Assembly: GCA_021234155.1 (NCBI GenBank)
Contig: JAJEKV010000002.1
Span: 26,899,299-26,963,298 of the forward strand
Direction: 5' to 3'
DNA length: 64,000 bases
DNA from: Isoetes taiwanensis
Lineage: Eukaryota > Streptophyta > Lycopodiopsida > Isoetales > Isoetaceae
The notes beneath the pieces were generated by a model. The model was not told the origin of the DNA, made no database searches, and saw only the letters and a program-made list of their open reading frames with translations. Each line of letters begins with the position of its first letter. The stretch's first letter is position 1. The translations under genes and the position numbers were made by a program. Below are positions 21,254-33,464 of the stretch, one piece after another.

Positions 21254-23173
21254 ACTACGGGTAGACATGGACAAGAATGTTGAAGAAGAGGCAGAGTGAA
21301 ATGTAATCCAGTTAAGTAAGAGCATAAGTTGTTCATATGAGCTGGAAAAAGTCTTAACTTTGGGTAGAAACTAAAAAAGACTACACACTTTCCAAGTTCA
21401 CAATCCGAAAGAAAAGCAATTCTTCAAGGGACATGGTGAGCAAAGCAAAGTAAACGGTATGGGCAAAAAAATGTCCGACATGGTGGCAAAGCAAAGTAAA
21501 TGGCATAGGGAAGATGTTTGGCATGACAGCAAAGCAAAGATGTCTTATTGCAGGTTAGAATCATAAGGCGCACACTCTCCGAGTTCAATAACAAAAAAGT
21601 CAATCATACTTTGCAACAAGCACTAAACTGTATCACTAAAGTTAGTAATAATAGTATAGTTTCTCAAACCGTTACAACAAATATAAAACTTGTATTATAT
21701 GACTTTTAACATTCTTAAAATGCTAGCAACGGCCGGCAAAGCAAGAGGCCATGTCCGGCTGGGCCAAGCAAAGCAGGAACAATAGGCAGGGCAGACAGAA
21801 AAGGTAGCGATATGGCAGCAGGATCTGGCCGAAATAGAGATAGTTAAAGCTGGCAAAAATGCGGGATTTCTGAGGACCTAAGGAAGGCAAATCTGGTGGA
21901 AACTCTATTAGATCGACCTGTTTTGATGAATCTCATAGATTCTGACAACACTGCAAGGGACATAACAGCTTTTAAGGGAACTAGTTCTTGAAGATCTGTA
22001 TTACAAAGCTATATTACAAAAGAGAAAACGTCTGTCAAGCACTAAAATGTCCTGTTTCCTACAAGGTTTGAAGCGCAAAAAAGGAAAACTAGGATCTATG
22101 TCTGATATATTTTGCCGAATGCCTTGTGAGATCAAACAAAAAGAAGCAAGGTTCCTTTGCATACAAGATAAAGTAGTGTTTGGCTGAATTAAATTTTGGA
22201 TCTATTGGAAAGAACAAACTTGTTCACCGCTGGCCAGACAAAGGGCAAATGACAACAGGGAAAAACAAATGCCAAAAACATAAAGATCTTATTGATGCTG
22301 TAAGTCGAAAAAACAAACCCAGACCTTTGACATCTAAACTAGCGCACAATAAAGAGTTGATCCTTTCAGGCTAAACTAAGACCCGTATCTTTATCTTCTC
22401 TTAAAACTCTGCTTGCCAGAGCCATTCCACAGGGCATGCCATAATCATCTGTTATCGTCATATTACAGGCGCTCCAATAGATACCAGTTATATCCTCCGT
22501 CTCATAGAACTCTACAAATTTGCCCCTTCCCTGTCTGTAATCGAATTAGATTCTTTCTTTTAGAAATCAAACAAAATACCTTTATTGATGATAGCTTGCT
22601 TGTTGGCTCTAAAGCCGTCTGCAACTGCAAATTATTCTCCAGATTTTTCAATTCTTGCTGAAGGGAACAAATATTGGACTCCAATGCAGTGATAATCAAC
22701 TTATTCCTTGTTGCATTCCATGGTCTCAACATCGACTGCCATCAAGCCTAGGAAGAGAGCAACAATAATCTTTTTTAAAATCTCTGGGCATATCTGCAGT
22801 AGTAAAGGCACCAGGAAGCATAGACACTCCGGCATGGCTTGGATACCAAGCAACGTGATGGGCCACAGACCGCAAAGAAAGTAAGAAAGATAGGCAACTG
22901 CCCACAATAGGAAAAGAGGGCGATGCAGGCATCTGGACGGAAAAAAGTAAGGAAGATAGACAGCCGGAAAAAAGTAAGGAAGATAGACAACGCCAAACCG
23001 TAGGGAGAAGGAAGAAGAGGAAAGGAAATGCACCAAGAGAGCTGATGAGAGAGAACATGACGAGAAAGCACATAAATAGGGAAAAGAGGGAAAGAACTAA
23101 CTAACTGCTAACTGCCTCCGTATTTCTAGAACCTCATTTTCCTTCTATTTGTTGAAACGAAGGAAAACGTCAT
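21254..23173. mobile_element. composite insertion unit B
   Basis: 1,920 bp, starting with the same ~26 bp as unit A and ending with the same 120-bp segment and hairpin (about 23129-23171). The interior differs: purine-rich GGCAAAGCAAAGTAAA repeats at 21430-21540, a minus-strand frame (22732-22502) with a coiled-coil-like LQQELKNLENNLQLQ, and a 28-bp GGAAAAAAGTAAGGAAGATA repeat near 22940-22995. The coiled-coil frame might be a captured exon; I do not recognise it. Confidence 0.65.
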
Positions 23174-23183
23174 TTGAAGAAAT

Positions 23184-23450
23184 TTTGGAAATTAAGTTAA
23201 GGTATGAATACCATGTTAATGGTGAATTGAGATATAGACATCTATATTGTTGCATTTGACATTATATTTGCTAAGGACTAATGATGTTTGGAGTTTGAAT
23301 GTGAAAGGAGATTATTATGCTAAATTCTCTTGATGTGTGAGGTGATAATCCATTGTGATCTTATTGATCAGATTGAAGCATATTATTGTTGAGACAAATA
23401 TTCAGTGAATTACTTGCCTATTATTGTCTGTTTTGTTTTAAATACTTATA
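23184..23450 (+). repeat. 3' LTR of copia element 1, right part
   Basis: Matches the 5' LTR from about 14940 to 15206 with about one difference. It ends ACTTATA and is followed by the TTTAT target duplication. Confidence 0.9.
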
Positions 23451-23455
23451 TTTAT

Positions 23456-25739
23456 ATCCTGAACTTGCAGACACTAAGACCTATTTAGCCTCTGGTACTA
23501 AGCCACATTTGCTATACATACTAATTAAATCATCCACAACCTATTCTTTTTCAAATAGGTGTAAGATATATATGAATGCTGACCTCTCTGAGCATACTTA
23601 CTGATGTTACACTTATAGATAGGTGTATAATAAATGTAAATGCTGACCTCTTCAGCACAAGAAAATTGGTGCAGCCAAGAATCATTGAAAAAGAATCAGT
23701 AGATGAAAAAAAATCAGTAGATGAAGTCGTTGAAAAAGAATCAGTAGATGAAAAAGAATTAGATGAAGTCGTTGAAAAAGAATCAGATGAAAAAGAATCA
23801 GTATATGTGAAGTCGTTGAGATGGAGTATTATCTGGATTCATCAGAAATTGCTCCAGATATTGGAGCAATGCACAGCGAAGGCGATCCACACTTCGCACT
23901 CCACACTCTACCGGATACAGGTCACACTTGAGATCACGGTCACATACCTGCGATTACAGGTCACATTCGGACATGGCCGGTTGTGAAGGTCGTGATACCA
24001 TCACGTAAAACATTGGACCCATTTACGCCACGTAGGATTCATATCGTGCCATATAGGATAATGGACCAACGTCCACCGTTACTATGGCCAAGTTTTAAGT
24101 GCATGTGAACAGTCCACCATCATGACTGTGATGGCATGCTTGTCACATGTGAACCCACTCTAATGGAGATCCGCCCTAACCCCTAATGGAGATCTGCCCT
24201 AATGCTACCCCCTAATGGAGACCCGCCCTAACCTCAAGTTCGGCTATGACTTTGCAGCCTTAGAGCACCAAAATCCCCATCAATCGGATGGGGATGCTGG
24301 CAATGTAAGATCATAAAACATTATTCTCATTTACAATTCGATGTCTTCTTGAATTCGTCATAGGCAAGGGTGCCTGAACACTTTCATAAGGGTAGAAAAA
24401 GCATTTGAAGAGCTCAAAATGCACATGACTGTCTTCTTCTTGGATTTGGCTTGCCTTATAGTATTGAGATTCGTGATCTATTTTCTTGGTCTGTCTTTAG
24501 GTTCATGTCAACTTCTGGATTACCATCTCAATGCTACTTTCTTGATTTATAATTGAGAGGCTGCATTATTTCCTCCTAGAATGTATTTTACTCTAGCAAT
24601 GGTGATTGAATAGTAGGAAATAAATACATACATTAACTGCGTGAGGTTTTTCCATGCCCATTAATGATGTTCATTGAGTTGCAAAGTCGTCCATACCATT
24701 TCCAAAGCTACAGTTGTCCTTTATTGCTAATGCATTGAGACAATATGATCTACCAAGAAAGGCAAACAAGAGTGCATTTATTTATATATAATGCCTTTTT
24801 TACATGCTAGCATGATGATCTTAAAATATTTAATACTAATAAAGCTTTTTGTAGACTCTTTGCCATAGAAGTTATTATTGATCTACACTTACTAACAAAG
24901 CGGAGTTAAAAAGCTTATGTCATAGTATATGCTATATCATAGAGCTCTAAATCACATGAAATGACATGCTTCAACTTTTGATGGAAGAACAATCCTACCT
25001 TTGAGGGATATCATGTTACCCTTAGCATGTGATAAGCACTTTGTGATAGCGATTCAGATAGATCCATGACATTCCAGAACCGATCCTTAGTGATTGACTC
25101 AGGTCCTTTAATGAAAAGAAAATCTATCTTTGAAGGATATCCAGTTACTCTTGGCACATGATAAGCACGTTGTGATACAGATCTAGCAATACAGATAATC
25201 CATTCCTTATTGAGGCAGAGCGAGATCCAAACATGACACTTTAGAGCCGAGCTCCAGTGATTGATTCTGATTATAGGGCTGTGGACTCCTAGAGGCAGAT
25301 GGGATGACAATCAGGGAGGAGAGTTTTCACTTCTTTATGCATGTACAAAAGGATGGAGTTATTGTCGCCTAACGAATAGGCATGATACAAAAGAGCAAAC
25401 CACAAGCGGGGTCCTAATAAGAATGCTTTGACCAATACAAACAGCAAGCTAACATGATTATTTATTATATTAGATATATATCATGCATGAGTATAAGCAA
25501 ACTGCTTCTGTATTACACACATTTACCTTTTTTCTAGCAATAAAGAAGAGAAACTTCTTGCATGTTCTAATTTGTTTGTAAACGGATGTCCCTTTGTAAA
25601 TAATTTTGTTAATAATCCTGAACGGATCTTGATCCTTCTATTACTGCTCAGTGCATGCACTATTATTGGTTCCTGATTCTGCCCCTATATTTGTTTCAAT
25701 TCTCATTCGTGTTTCAGTTCCTATTCTTACTCTAGATTC
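23456..25739. other. no gene; short tandem repeats
   Basis: An in-frame GAAAAAGAATCAGTAGATGA minisatellite lies at 23684-23815 (reading EKESVDE on the plus strand; no protein recognised). A threefold CCTAATGGAGATC(C/T)GCCCTAA repeat lies at 24160-24232. An imperfect duplication of about 130 bp has matching blocks at 24991-25050 and 25120-25180. The rest shows nothing. Confidence 0.55.
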
Positions 25740-26990
25740 TGATCATGTCTCTGCTTGTTTCTATCTTAGATTCTGTTCATGTTCTGAATGATGTCCGAGT
25801 TCCTACACCTGCCCTTGTTCTAGCTCATGCTCCTGCTCCTATCGAGTTTCCTGTTTCAATAGAGGCCAACATCACAACCATGCTCTCAGCTCCGTATCTG
25901 ACGATTTCTTTTCACAAGTTTATTGAATTTGGGAGGCAAAATCCCATTTCGACATTTACAATCAAGGTCGTCCATCGACTTGCTCTGCTTTGGTGAATTC
26001 TACTCATGTTCTAAGGTGTGCTCTATTTCACGAAGTTTAATCTTCGTGGTACATACAATCTTATTCGGCTCCGTGGGGGTGGCGAATGAAAGATAGACTT
26101 TCATAGTCGATATGACCATTTTGAATATATGGTTATGCACTTTAGACTTATCAATGCCCCAATATCTTTCAAAGTATGGGGAATGATGTGTTTCTAGACC
26201 TTTTTGTCATCATTCGTCTGATGATATTCTTATTTAATCCAAAACTCTCAAAGGAAAAGAGGCAAACATTCAAGTTCTTCAGAAGCTTCGCAAGCATGTA
26301 CAGTATGCCAAACTCGAAAAGTGTCAATTTGAGCAGGATAATATGGAGTTTTTTGATTAGTGCATCACCTCTTAAGAAGTCTCCATACATCTAGCCAAAG
26401 TTAGTAATGTTTTGGACTGGCAAACACATTCTTCGGTTCGACATCCAGTCTTTTTTGGATTTTTCAATTTGCATCGTCGATTTATCCAGGACTATTCGAA
26501 GATCAAACTTTCTTTGACACATTTCACTGCAAAGGATACACCTTTTGAAGGAATATTTGTGCCGAATCTTCTTCTTCTTTATTACCTTAAAGCATCCCTT
26601 TACCTTGACTCTAGTATGTGCTCATTCATATTTTCGTCCTTATGTTGTTGATGCAGATGCGTCCGATTTTGCTCTTGGTAGTATTTTGTCACAAGACGAG
26701 GATGATCATGAACTACATCCGATCGCTTATCATTCTCGAAAGTTCTAGGCTGCAAAAATCAATTATCCAATTTATGACAAGGAACGTTTGGCAAAAGTTA
26801 ATTCTTTCAAGGAGTGGCGTCGTTAAGAATCCTCATGTCAGTCTATTTTGATCATTAAATTTTAGAATATTTTCCATGTCCTCGACTGCTCAACTGTCGA
26901 TAATCCCATTGACATACTCAAGTATTATCCTGCATTAATTTTGTGATCAAGCATCGTCCTAAATCTCTTCAAATAAGCTTGATACCTTGT
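25740..26990 (+). pseudogene. Ty3/gypsy reverse transcriptase-RNase H remnant
   Basis: Plus-strand pieces in successive frames match gypsy pol order: F-x-K-F-NLRGTYNLIRL at about 26035; YDHFEYMVMHFRLINAP at about 26110; LRKHVQYAKLEKCQFEQ at about 26285; and VDADASDFALGSILSQDEDD near 26652, the RNase H start with its aspartate. The YLDD catalytic box between these is lost in stops and frameshifts around 26190-26220. In a live element this enzyme copies the RNA and removes it. No LTRs could be found. Confidence 0.7.
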
Positions 26991-27882
26991 CTCGAGCCCT
27001 TAGAAGGCCTGAGCCACATGAGGACTAGATCCAGAAGTAGAGCCAAAATTGGCATCCCTTTCCCTAGAATGATGGTTCTTTTCTATATAAGAAGAGAACC
27101 ATAGCATTAACATCTTTACCAAAGCCCTCTGAATAAGCTTTTCAACAAGCTAAAGAATGCCAAAAGCGGAGTCTGGGTGTAGGAGTTATCTTGAAATGCC
27201 TATGCTGGCACCATGGGGTGCCTCAAATTGGATGGCCATCTAAGTATGAAGTGTAGATTAGATGCCTCAAGTTTAGCCCCTCGATTATGGACGAACAGGT
27301 GGACATGTGTATGAAGAAGATTAGATTAGTGACTTTACGACTTAATAGTGACTTTATCTGAGATCATCTCTTGCTATAAAGGTCCTTTCAAATTGAGCGG
27401 GTGCCTAACTTGAGCCACCAATGTTGTCAACTGGAGTATATATATGGTTAGAGTAACGCATTTTGAGATTTCACTAAAAGATAAATTATATTTTATGTAG
27501 GGCAGGCACTGGCAAGAACTCAATAAACTATCAAGAAGTGAAATTTAGGTCTGACATTGCGGACATTTCGGACTAAAACTTTGTCAAAATGTTACTTTAC
27601 TTTCAGATTTACATTATATGATAATTACTTTGGACTTCTTCTGATAAAGATTAAATTGCTATGTACTTTTTGTATATTTTTGCCTGCTACTTGATCATGA
27701 GTCTGTAATTGTTGTTCCTTACACTAATATGTAGCATAATAACAGGGGGTTTTCTTTGTGTTTTTGTACGCTTTTCACTAAGGTTTTCCTATGATTTCGT
27801 AATGTATTCAAATGGATGTACTAATGCGTACATCTAGAGTGCACTATTTCTGAGCCATTGATTTTAGCCCCTTTTTTTTTCC
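26991..27882. other. no gene recognised
   Basis: Sequence after the gypsy remnant contains no further pol motif that I can follow and no repeat of note. Confidence 0.4.
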
Positions 27883-28053
27883 AATGGTCAACAACCAATG
27901 GCTCATAACAAAAGCCTTTTTTTTTGTGCGTGTGGTCATAATGGTCAACAACCAATGGCTCAGAACAAAAGCCCTCTTTTTGTGCGTGTGGTGCATAATG
28001 GTCAACAACCAATGCTCACAACAAAAGCCCTCTTTTTGTGTGTGTGGTGCCTA
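27883..28053. repeat. 57-bp minisatellite, three copies
   Basis: AATGGTCAACAACCAATGGC starts units at 27883, 27940 and 27997. Each runs through AACAAAAGCC, a T-run and TGTGTGTGGT-like sequence. Differences between copies are few. Confidence 0.85.
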
Positions 28054-28723
28054 ATGGGCACATGAAGGGCTTGAAGGGCGCATGCAGTGCAGTTTCTCCG
28101 CTGGCAACACATTTCTTATTATAACTTTTGATCCAGAGCTCTGTTTGAGATGATTTTTATTGCGTTGGAAAGCTCTCTCCGAGATCTTTTTGATAGTTTA
28201 TGATATGGATATGTTTGGTTAAGTTATCTATGCTAAAACAGCAATTTTCCGGCCGGGTTTGGTAGGCTTTCACATCCTACCAGCTGATTAATACAGGATT
28301 GCGCTATTGGATATTGTTTTATAGCTCATTCTGAATGAAGGTTGCAAAAAATTACCATGCATTTTTAGATTTTGATATTCAAGGCTTCTAGATCCTTGTG
28401 CTAACAAGCAGAAAAGTTTCCCACTTTGGTTTCTCACCACAAGAATCCATGGAGGCCAAATGCTGCTGTTAAATTCCAGTTGAGTAATGTTTGTGTATGG
28501 GTGTTGCAAACTTTATGACTTTCAGAATAATGGGATCAATCCGCTCTATCTTTATGGTAACTTTTACTTATGTTCTATTTGTTTTATTGTGATGAAATTC
28601 AAAAGCTACAGGTGATGAAAGCCTCAAATGAATTCTAGTTTTTTTCCTCGGGTTTGAATTCTAAAAATTTTGTCACACCGGGGCGTTTCTTAAGGCCTCA
28701 AGGGGGCCAAAATTTTTTAATTA

Positions 28724-29284
28724 AATTATTAATATCCAACATATAAAATATTTCCCCCAACACATAATAATTCAACACATAACAACCAACATAACTATTA
28801 TTGACATTAATTAACACAACCATTGGGTCCAACATATTTAAATTAAAATCCCCCTAAAACCCCTTTGGTTTGGGTGCATATTCACACGGGGTGACGAGGG
28901 GCAGCGAGCCCTCATAATTGTATTTTGCACGTACAAAATCAACACCATATAGTATTCTGCTTGAAATCTTCTAGTATTTTGCGAATCTTGTTATACAGTA
29001 TAGCAAATTTTGTACTTGCATACCCCACAAACGAGGAACTTTACGTACGGTGTAGATTAAGGAATAAGGTGTGAATATGCCTATCCAACAGCTCTCGTTG
29101 CCCGGAGTCACCCCCGTGTGAATATGCACCCAAACCAAAGGGGGTTTAAGGGGGATTTTAATTTAAATGTATTGGACCCAATGGTTGTGTTAATTAATGT
29201 CAATGGTAGTTATGTATTGGTTGTTATGTGTTGGCTGCTATGTGTTGGGGAATTTAATTTTTATATGTTGGATGTTAATGGTTT
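28724..29284. mobile_element. foldback / long-TIR element (~560 bp)
   Basis: 28724-28912 and 29088-29284 are inverted copies over about 185 bp (for example GGTGCATATTCACACGGGG against CCCCGTGTGAATATGCACC), enclosing about 175 bp of unrelated sequence. No coding capacity is present. Long imperfect terminal inverted repeats fit a non-autonomous DNA transposon (Mutator-like or foldback). I could not find a convincing target duplication. Confidence 0.75.
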
Positions 29285-30379
29285 GTATTGTATAACTTCA
29301 GTCAGATTGGCCGTCCACCTAACTTGACATCCCTCTGGTGCCTATGATTCTGTATTGTTTTTCAGGATTCCCCTTAATGGATAGCACACTATCATGATTC
29401 TAGAGTACAATTTTTCCTTACTTTGTTCGGTTCTTTCCTACTTTTCTCTACGTATTATGGTATATTTCGGATGTTTGGTGGTCATTCTGGATCAAAATGG
29501 ACTAGTGCAAAAATACTTGGTTAAAATGATTTTGGTGTAAGTTATTACATAAGTTTTATGGAAAAAAATCGGATAAAAATTGGTCATGGTATGACCACAT
29601 GAAATGTATTTATCTAAAATTAAAAAGTAATAAAGGGCCTCTATTGTGGATCAAGATTGGATGGTTATTGAACTGATTTTTTTATCCATTTCATCCAATG
29701 GCTGAGATTGAAATAATAATTTATGTGTTAATCCACTATTTTTTAATTTGACCCATTTTTGCATGATCCACAATTGGCTCATGGTCTACTACAGATACCC
29801 TTAGGACAAAAATGATAAATGGCAGTAGAAATGATTTTATGCCTCCTATCAAAGGCCCCATGGTACCGAACAAGTTGCCTCATGTTTCTTGTGCTCGAGA
29901 AGTAGGTGAAAGTATTCGTGCTAGAGCAAATCAGGTGTGCTTAAAATTCTCAAAATTGGCTTATTTTCTCCAATTAATGAAATCGTGCTTAATATGGAAA
30001 ATCTACGCCAAATGAGGCTCTCCAAATTTGAGATCAAACCTGAGTACATCTGAAGAGGCTCTGGTCTAATATAGTGTTGACCACAAATCCAACATCTAGC
30101 TAAATCTAAGTCGTAATGCTAATTTAAACATGCCAAGTGTAGTCTGCCACCATTAACACCTAACATATGCACAATTTTAACCACCTAATAACTCAGTATA
30201 TGCTTCCATTGATCAGGATCACTTACTGCCACAGGATATGAATTTGTCAATTCCAATGTTGAGTCGCAGCTTGAGAAACTCCTTTTCAAGTAGATTTTCA
30301 GCACCATTCTCTACAGATACAAGAACTCTAAATGTTATGCCAATTTACATTGTCAAGAAGCTTCTACATTCATGTTGGT
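29285..30379. other. no gene recognised
   Basis: AT-rich sequence with no coding or repeat signal I can support. Confidence 0.4.
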
Positions 30380-30479
30380 GACCTTGTCCGGTTCTTGCAT
30401 CAGGACCTCTCTACTGTACATCTTTGCAACGAGCTTGACGTTGGTGCCTTGGTTTTTAGCGGATCAAGGCTGAGATCAG

Positions 30480-30660
30480 CAATGTTGCATTCAAACTCGA
30501 GCTCCCTCCAGCTTTTCATTTACATTCAGTATTTCATGTCTTGCCATTGGAGCTATACACACCTAATCGCTTTCCAGATCGAGTTCATCCTCCTATGCCT
30601 CCACCAGTAGAAATTGATAATCACGAAGTATTCAAGGCTGGGATATCTTGGACTCTAAAT
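30480..30660 (+). pseudogene. Ty3/gypsy integrase C-terminal remnant
   Basis: The frame reads NVAFKLELPPAFHLHSVFHV, LPLELYTPNRFPDR and a proline-rich PPMPPPVEID. This is the typical tail of gypsy integrase (A-x-x-LELP...HPVFHVSxL) leading to a chromodomain. The chromodomain itself is not readable. Orientation matches the RT remnant at 25.7-27.0 kb, so both may derive from one broken element, but this is inference. Confidence 0.6.
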
Positions 30661-32160
30661 TTCTTTGTCGGGAGTTGTATTACCCTGTCGATTAAGAAGG
30701 ATATTTTCCAAGTGATCGAACATGAGAAAATTGCTCTTAAAAAATTTGTGGTGTTTCCACTGACATTCAAGTACTCCGGCTTCAGCTTCGAAGCCTCGTT
30801 GTTGTCGCCAAAAGGGGATAGTGTGATGACTATATAAGTATTATACTTGTATACAGAGTTGAATTTAGAATCTGCCATAACTAGTAAAAACGTGTGCTTA
30901 TATTTAAGATTGTAGTGTAGTTTTCCAAAAGTCATTAGAAATAATGCAATTGCAAGGGATCCATAGGTCCGAAGAAATTCTCATGTGGAGCTTTTTCATT
31001 GAAACTATTTAATTAGAGACATATGGGCTGTCATGGTCAGATTTGTCGGATTTATGTATGCTTAATTCTAGAGATTACATATGCCATAATCAAGATTAGC
31101 TTTGTACATGCTTTATGTTAAGAGCTTATGCAATGATGCGAATATGGATTTTCAGGGGTAAATTGCTAGTATTGTTCCATTCGAGTTGCATCTAGATCTA
31201 GAATAAGATAGATCAATTGGGGTTGGTTGCTTGCAAGGGCTATGACATATAGAATCAATTTCAAAGGCTTAAGATTTGATTCAATGAATGAAAAAAGAAT
31301 CGATTTTGCAATGAAAGATAAGAGAAAAGATCGTTTTGGATAAATCAGGGAACTTTGTGCATAGATTTTTGGAGCTATCAGGTTGAGATTGGATTCAAAG
31401 GGAAACGGGTCAAAATTGCTTAGAGAGTATCGATTTGAGCTTCATATGTGTCAATTTATTAGGGGCAACTCCGAAGAACCAAGATCGATTGAGAAAGAGC
31501 TCCATTCTTGAAGTGAGACTGGCAGATTGGCTCGTGAGGTGGCTTAGGACATAATTTGTCAGTATTGCTAACAGGGCGCCATTGAGGACGAATGCCACAC
31601 GCTTCAAAATTGTCTGACATTCATCCACATCCAGGCATGCTATGCGAAGTTGATCATGGCTAATCAGCAACTCCATGTGTTGATGGACACGCGTGTAGTG
31701 GGGATACTGGGATCTTATCTCTAGGATATCATGGACATGCACACGCAGCTATGTCCTCAAACATTACATTAAGATGCTATCGATCCGAACCATCGGATCG
31801 GTATTCTCGAATGAGCGAGCATGCATCTTTTGCAAGCATGAATGCATTGCATGCATTTTCTGGGATTCTGGTTTGTTTGGGGATCACTATTTCTTGCCGG
31901 TTTTTCATCGACTTCTCATTGGCGTTTTCTCCTCTTTCAGCAGTTCACTTGACTCCCACCCACCCTCCCTTAATGTGTATATAATTCTAAATGTTGTTTT
32001 TTGCTGGCTTTTTTGAGGTTCTTTTTTTTCCGTGGCATGCGTGACCAACCCCTCGCTTTTTGAGGTTGTTGTTTTCTTATCTTTGTGTTCTAGTTTGTTG
32101 ATGTACATGTACAGTGGGATGCATGACTCCATCTTCTTCAAGCTTCGTGGGTTTCTTTGT
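30661..32160. other. no gene recognised
   Basis: Contains a 110-codon minus-strand open frame (31742-31410) without recognised motif and a plus/minus scatter of short frames. Nothing is supported. Confidence 0.4.
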
Positions 32161-32163
32161 GGG

Positions 32164-32600
32164 AGCTTTTTTTTTTTTTTTTTTTTTACATTGTGTCCAA
32201 GCCCCTTGCCGAGGGCTTATCACTAGGGATTTTCCTCGAAAACCCGAAAGGGCGAGGTTTTTTAATCCCGGCAATAAGCTCTCGGTAGGTACACTTAATC
32301 GACATTTGTAGAATTTTTTTTTGGGTCCGTGATGATATAACCGATATTCCCTCAGATGCCATTGTGGGTAGCTTGCAAATGTGCAGCTACCCACTCACAA
32401 CCATTAATTCTGCTGAGATGAATGAAAAGCCTAGCTAGAGCTTTTGTCTATTTTCATGCGAGCCCTTATTCGAGAATGAAAATGTATTATAATATCCCAT
32501 TGTACAGTTTCTCAGCATGTTTATTACTGCTAAAGTTTTTCTCTCAGAAACCCTTCGGGCATGGGTTTTTTAATCCTGGAAGTAATATATTATAAAAAAG
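32164..32600 (+). mobile_element. two retroposon-tail copies next to a poly-T run
   Basis: A run of about 20 T (32168-32187) is followed at 32229-32275 by CCTCG...CCC-GAAA-GGG-CGAGG and GGTTTTTTAATCCCGGCAAT. A second copy (CCCTTCGGG then GGGTTTTTTAATCCTGG) lies at 32540-32582. Both belong to the stem-loop plus TTTTTTAATCC family also seen at 1254, 20601, 39727 and 62926. No coding sequence is attached. Confidence 0.55.
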
Positions 32601-32890
32601 GCACAAAGGAAAATACATATTCATTACATATATGCAAGCTGTGTGAAATTCTTGCCATGAAGCCAATGACACCCTGCACATGGCAACCTTTCTTTTCTTG
32701 AATGTTTGCCTCAAAAACTTTGTGGCATGTGGCTGAATGTTCTCTTCCTATGACTCAATTTTACCGTCCATGTCCGGTCAATCTCACTTGCATTCTGGCT
32801 ATCTCACTGTACATTATTTTACGTGTAGGAATTTCACATAGCATACATTCACGTCATAGGAATGCTATTTTGCTGTGGAAACATTCTTGA

Positions 32891-33225
32891 CTCAAAACAA
32901 ATTGTAGTAGTTGTTGCATGCTTTAGGGTGCTCTAGCAATGTCCTCCGAGCCTCTACAAAAAAATCCTTCATCGTGTTACAAAATGCAGCAACTTGCAGT
33001 CTGGTTTTTATTCTATTGCACTTGTTTACATTCTTATCTTCTCAGTGAACCATACTCCTAGCTGTGTTTTCTCAAAATTGATTGTACTAGTTGGTGCATG
33101 CTTTAGGGTGCTTTAGCAATGTCCTCCAAGCTTCTAAAGGAGTTCCTTCTTCCCGTTATAATATAGCAATATGCATTTTGTATTGCACTTGTTTACATTC
33201 TTGCCTGCTCAGGATGCCATACTCC
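32891..33225. repeat. imperfect ~180-bp tandem duplication
   Basis: 32891-33070 and 33071-33225 share CTCAAAA...GCATGCTTTAGGGTGCT and TTGCACTTGTTTACATTCTT at the same spacing, with scattered differences and small deletions. Confidence 0.7.
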
Positions 33226-33464
33226 TGGTTTTGTTTTTCCTTCAAGCGTTATCTTCACAAATATTGCAATTACTTTTACTACACACTTATACAGTTAGAG
33301 GTTTGAAAATATTATGACTTTTTATTTGTTATAAAAAAATAATTTAGTTTAAATTAGTGTTAGAAAAAGATTCTTGTACTACGAGCTTCTTATAAAGCCC
33401 AACTATTTATGCCATTAGTCTCTTGCGAGCAAAAGATGTTTTTTTTTTTCACCATAGTTGTTTC

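Larger units (their letters stand above)
20508..23173. mobile_element. two-unit composite insertion of unclear class in the 3' LTR
   Basis: The insertion of 2,666 bp is flanked by a 10-bp direct repeat, TTGAAGAAAT, present once at this point in the intact 5' LTR. It consists of unit A (20508-21243) and unit B (21254-23173). Both begin ACTACGGGTAGACATGG and both end in a hairpin followed by CGTCAT. The 10 bp between them is TTCTAGAAAT, which differs from the target repeat at two positions. A 9-11-bp target duplication points to Mutator-like elements, but I find no terminal inverted repeats and no transposase, so the class is open. Unit B is longer and may carry foreign DNA. Confidence 0.75.
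14392..23450 (+). mobile_element. Ty1/copia retrotransposon 1, full length, nested insertions
   Basis: A complete element flanked by the 5-bp target duplication TTTAT (14387-14391 and 23451-23455). LTRs run 14392-15206 (815 bp) and 19962-23450 (813 bp once the 2.67-kb insertion is removed); both start TGTTGGG and end ACTTATA. The LTRs differ by roughly 13 substitutions, mostly transitions, plus one 2-bp indel, so the insertion is fairly recent. The internal region holds gag, protease, integrase and RT-RNase H in copia order (integrase before RT). Several frameshifts, one stop, a small RT deletion and two later insertions inactivate it. Outside these lesions the motifs are well preserved. Confidence 0.9.

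Noticed and set aside
20508-23173. Helitron identity for the composite insertion
   Set aside because: Unit A's hairpin is followed by TCATTTCTAG, which tempted me, but the insertion has a 10-bp target duplication, no TC start, and the unit B end lacks CTRR.
23576-23986. 136-codon frame with acidic EKESVDE repeats as a real protein
   Set aside because: The repeat is a DNA minisatellite immediately after the copia element; no domain or splice context supports a gene.
27883-28053. CRISPR-like direct repeats
   Set aside because: The 57-bp units are contiguous without unique spacers, and this is nuclear plant DNA; a minisatellite.
31410-31742. 110-codon minus-strand frame
   Set aside because: No motif, no splice context and typical of chance open frames in this base composition.
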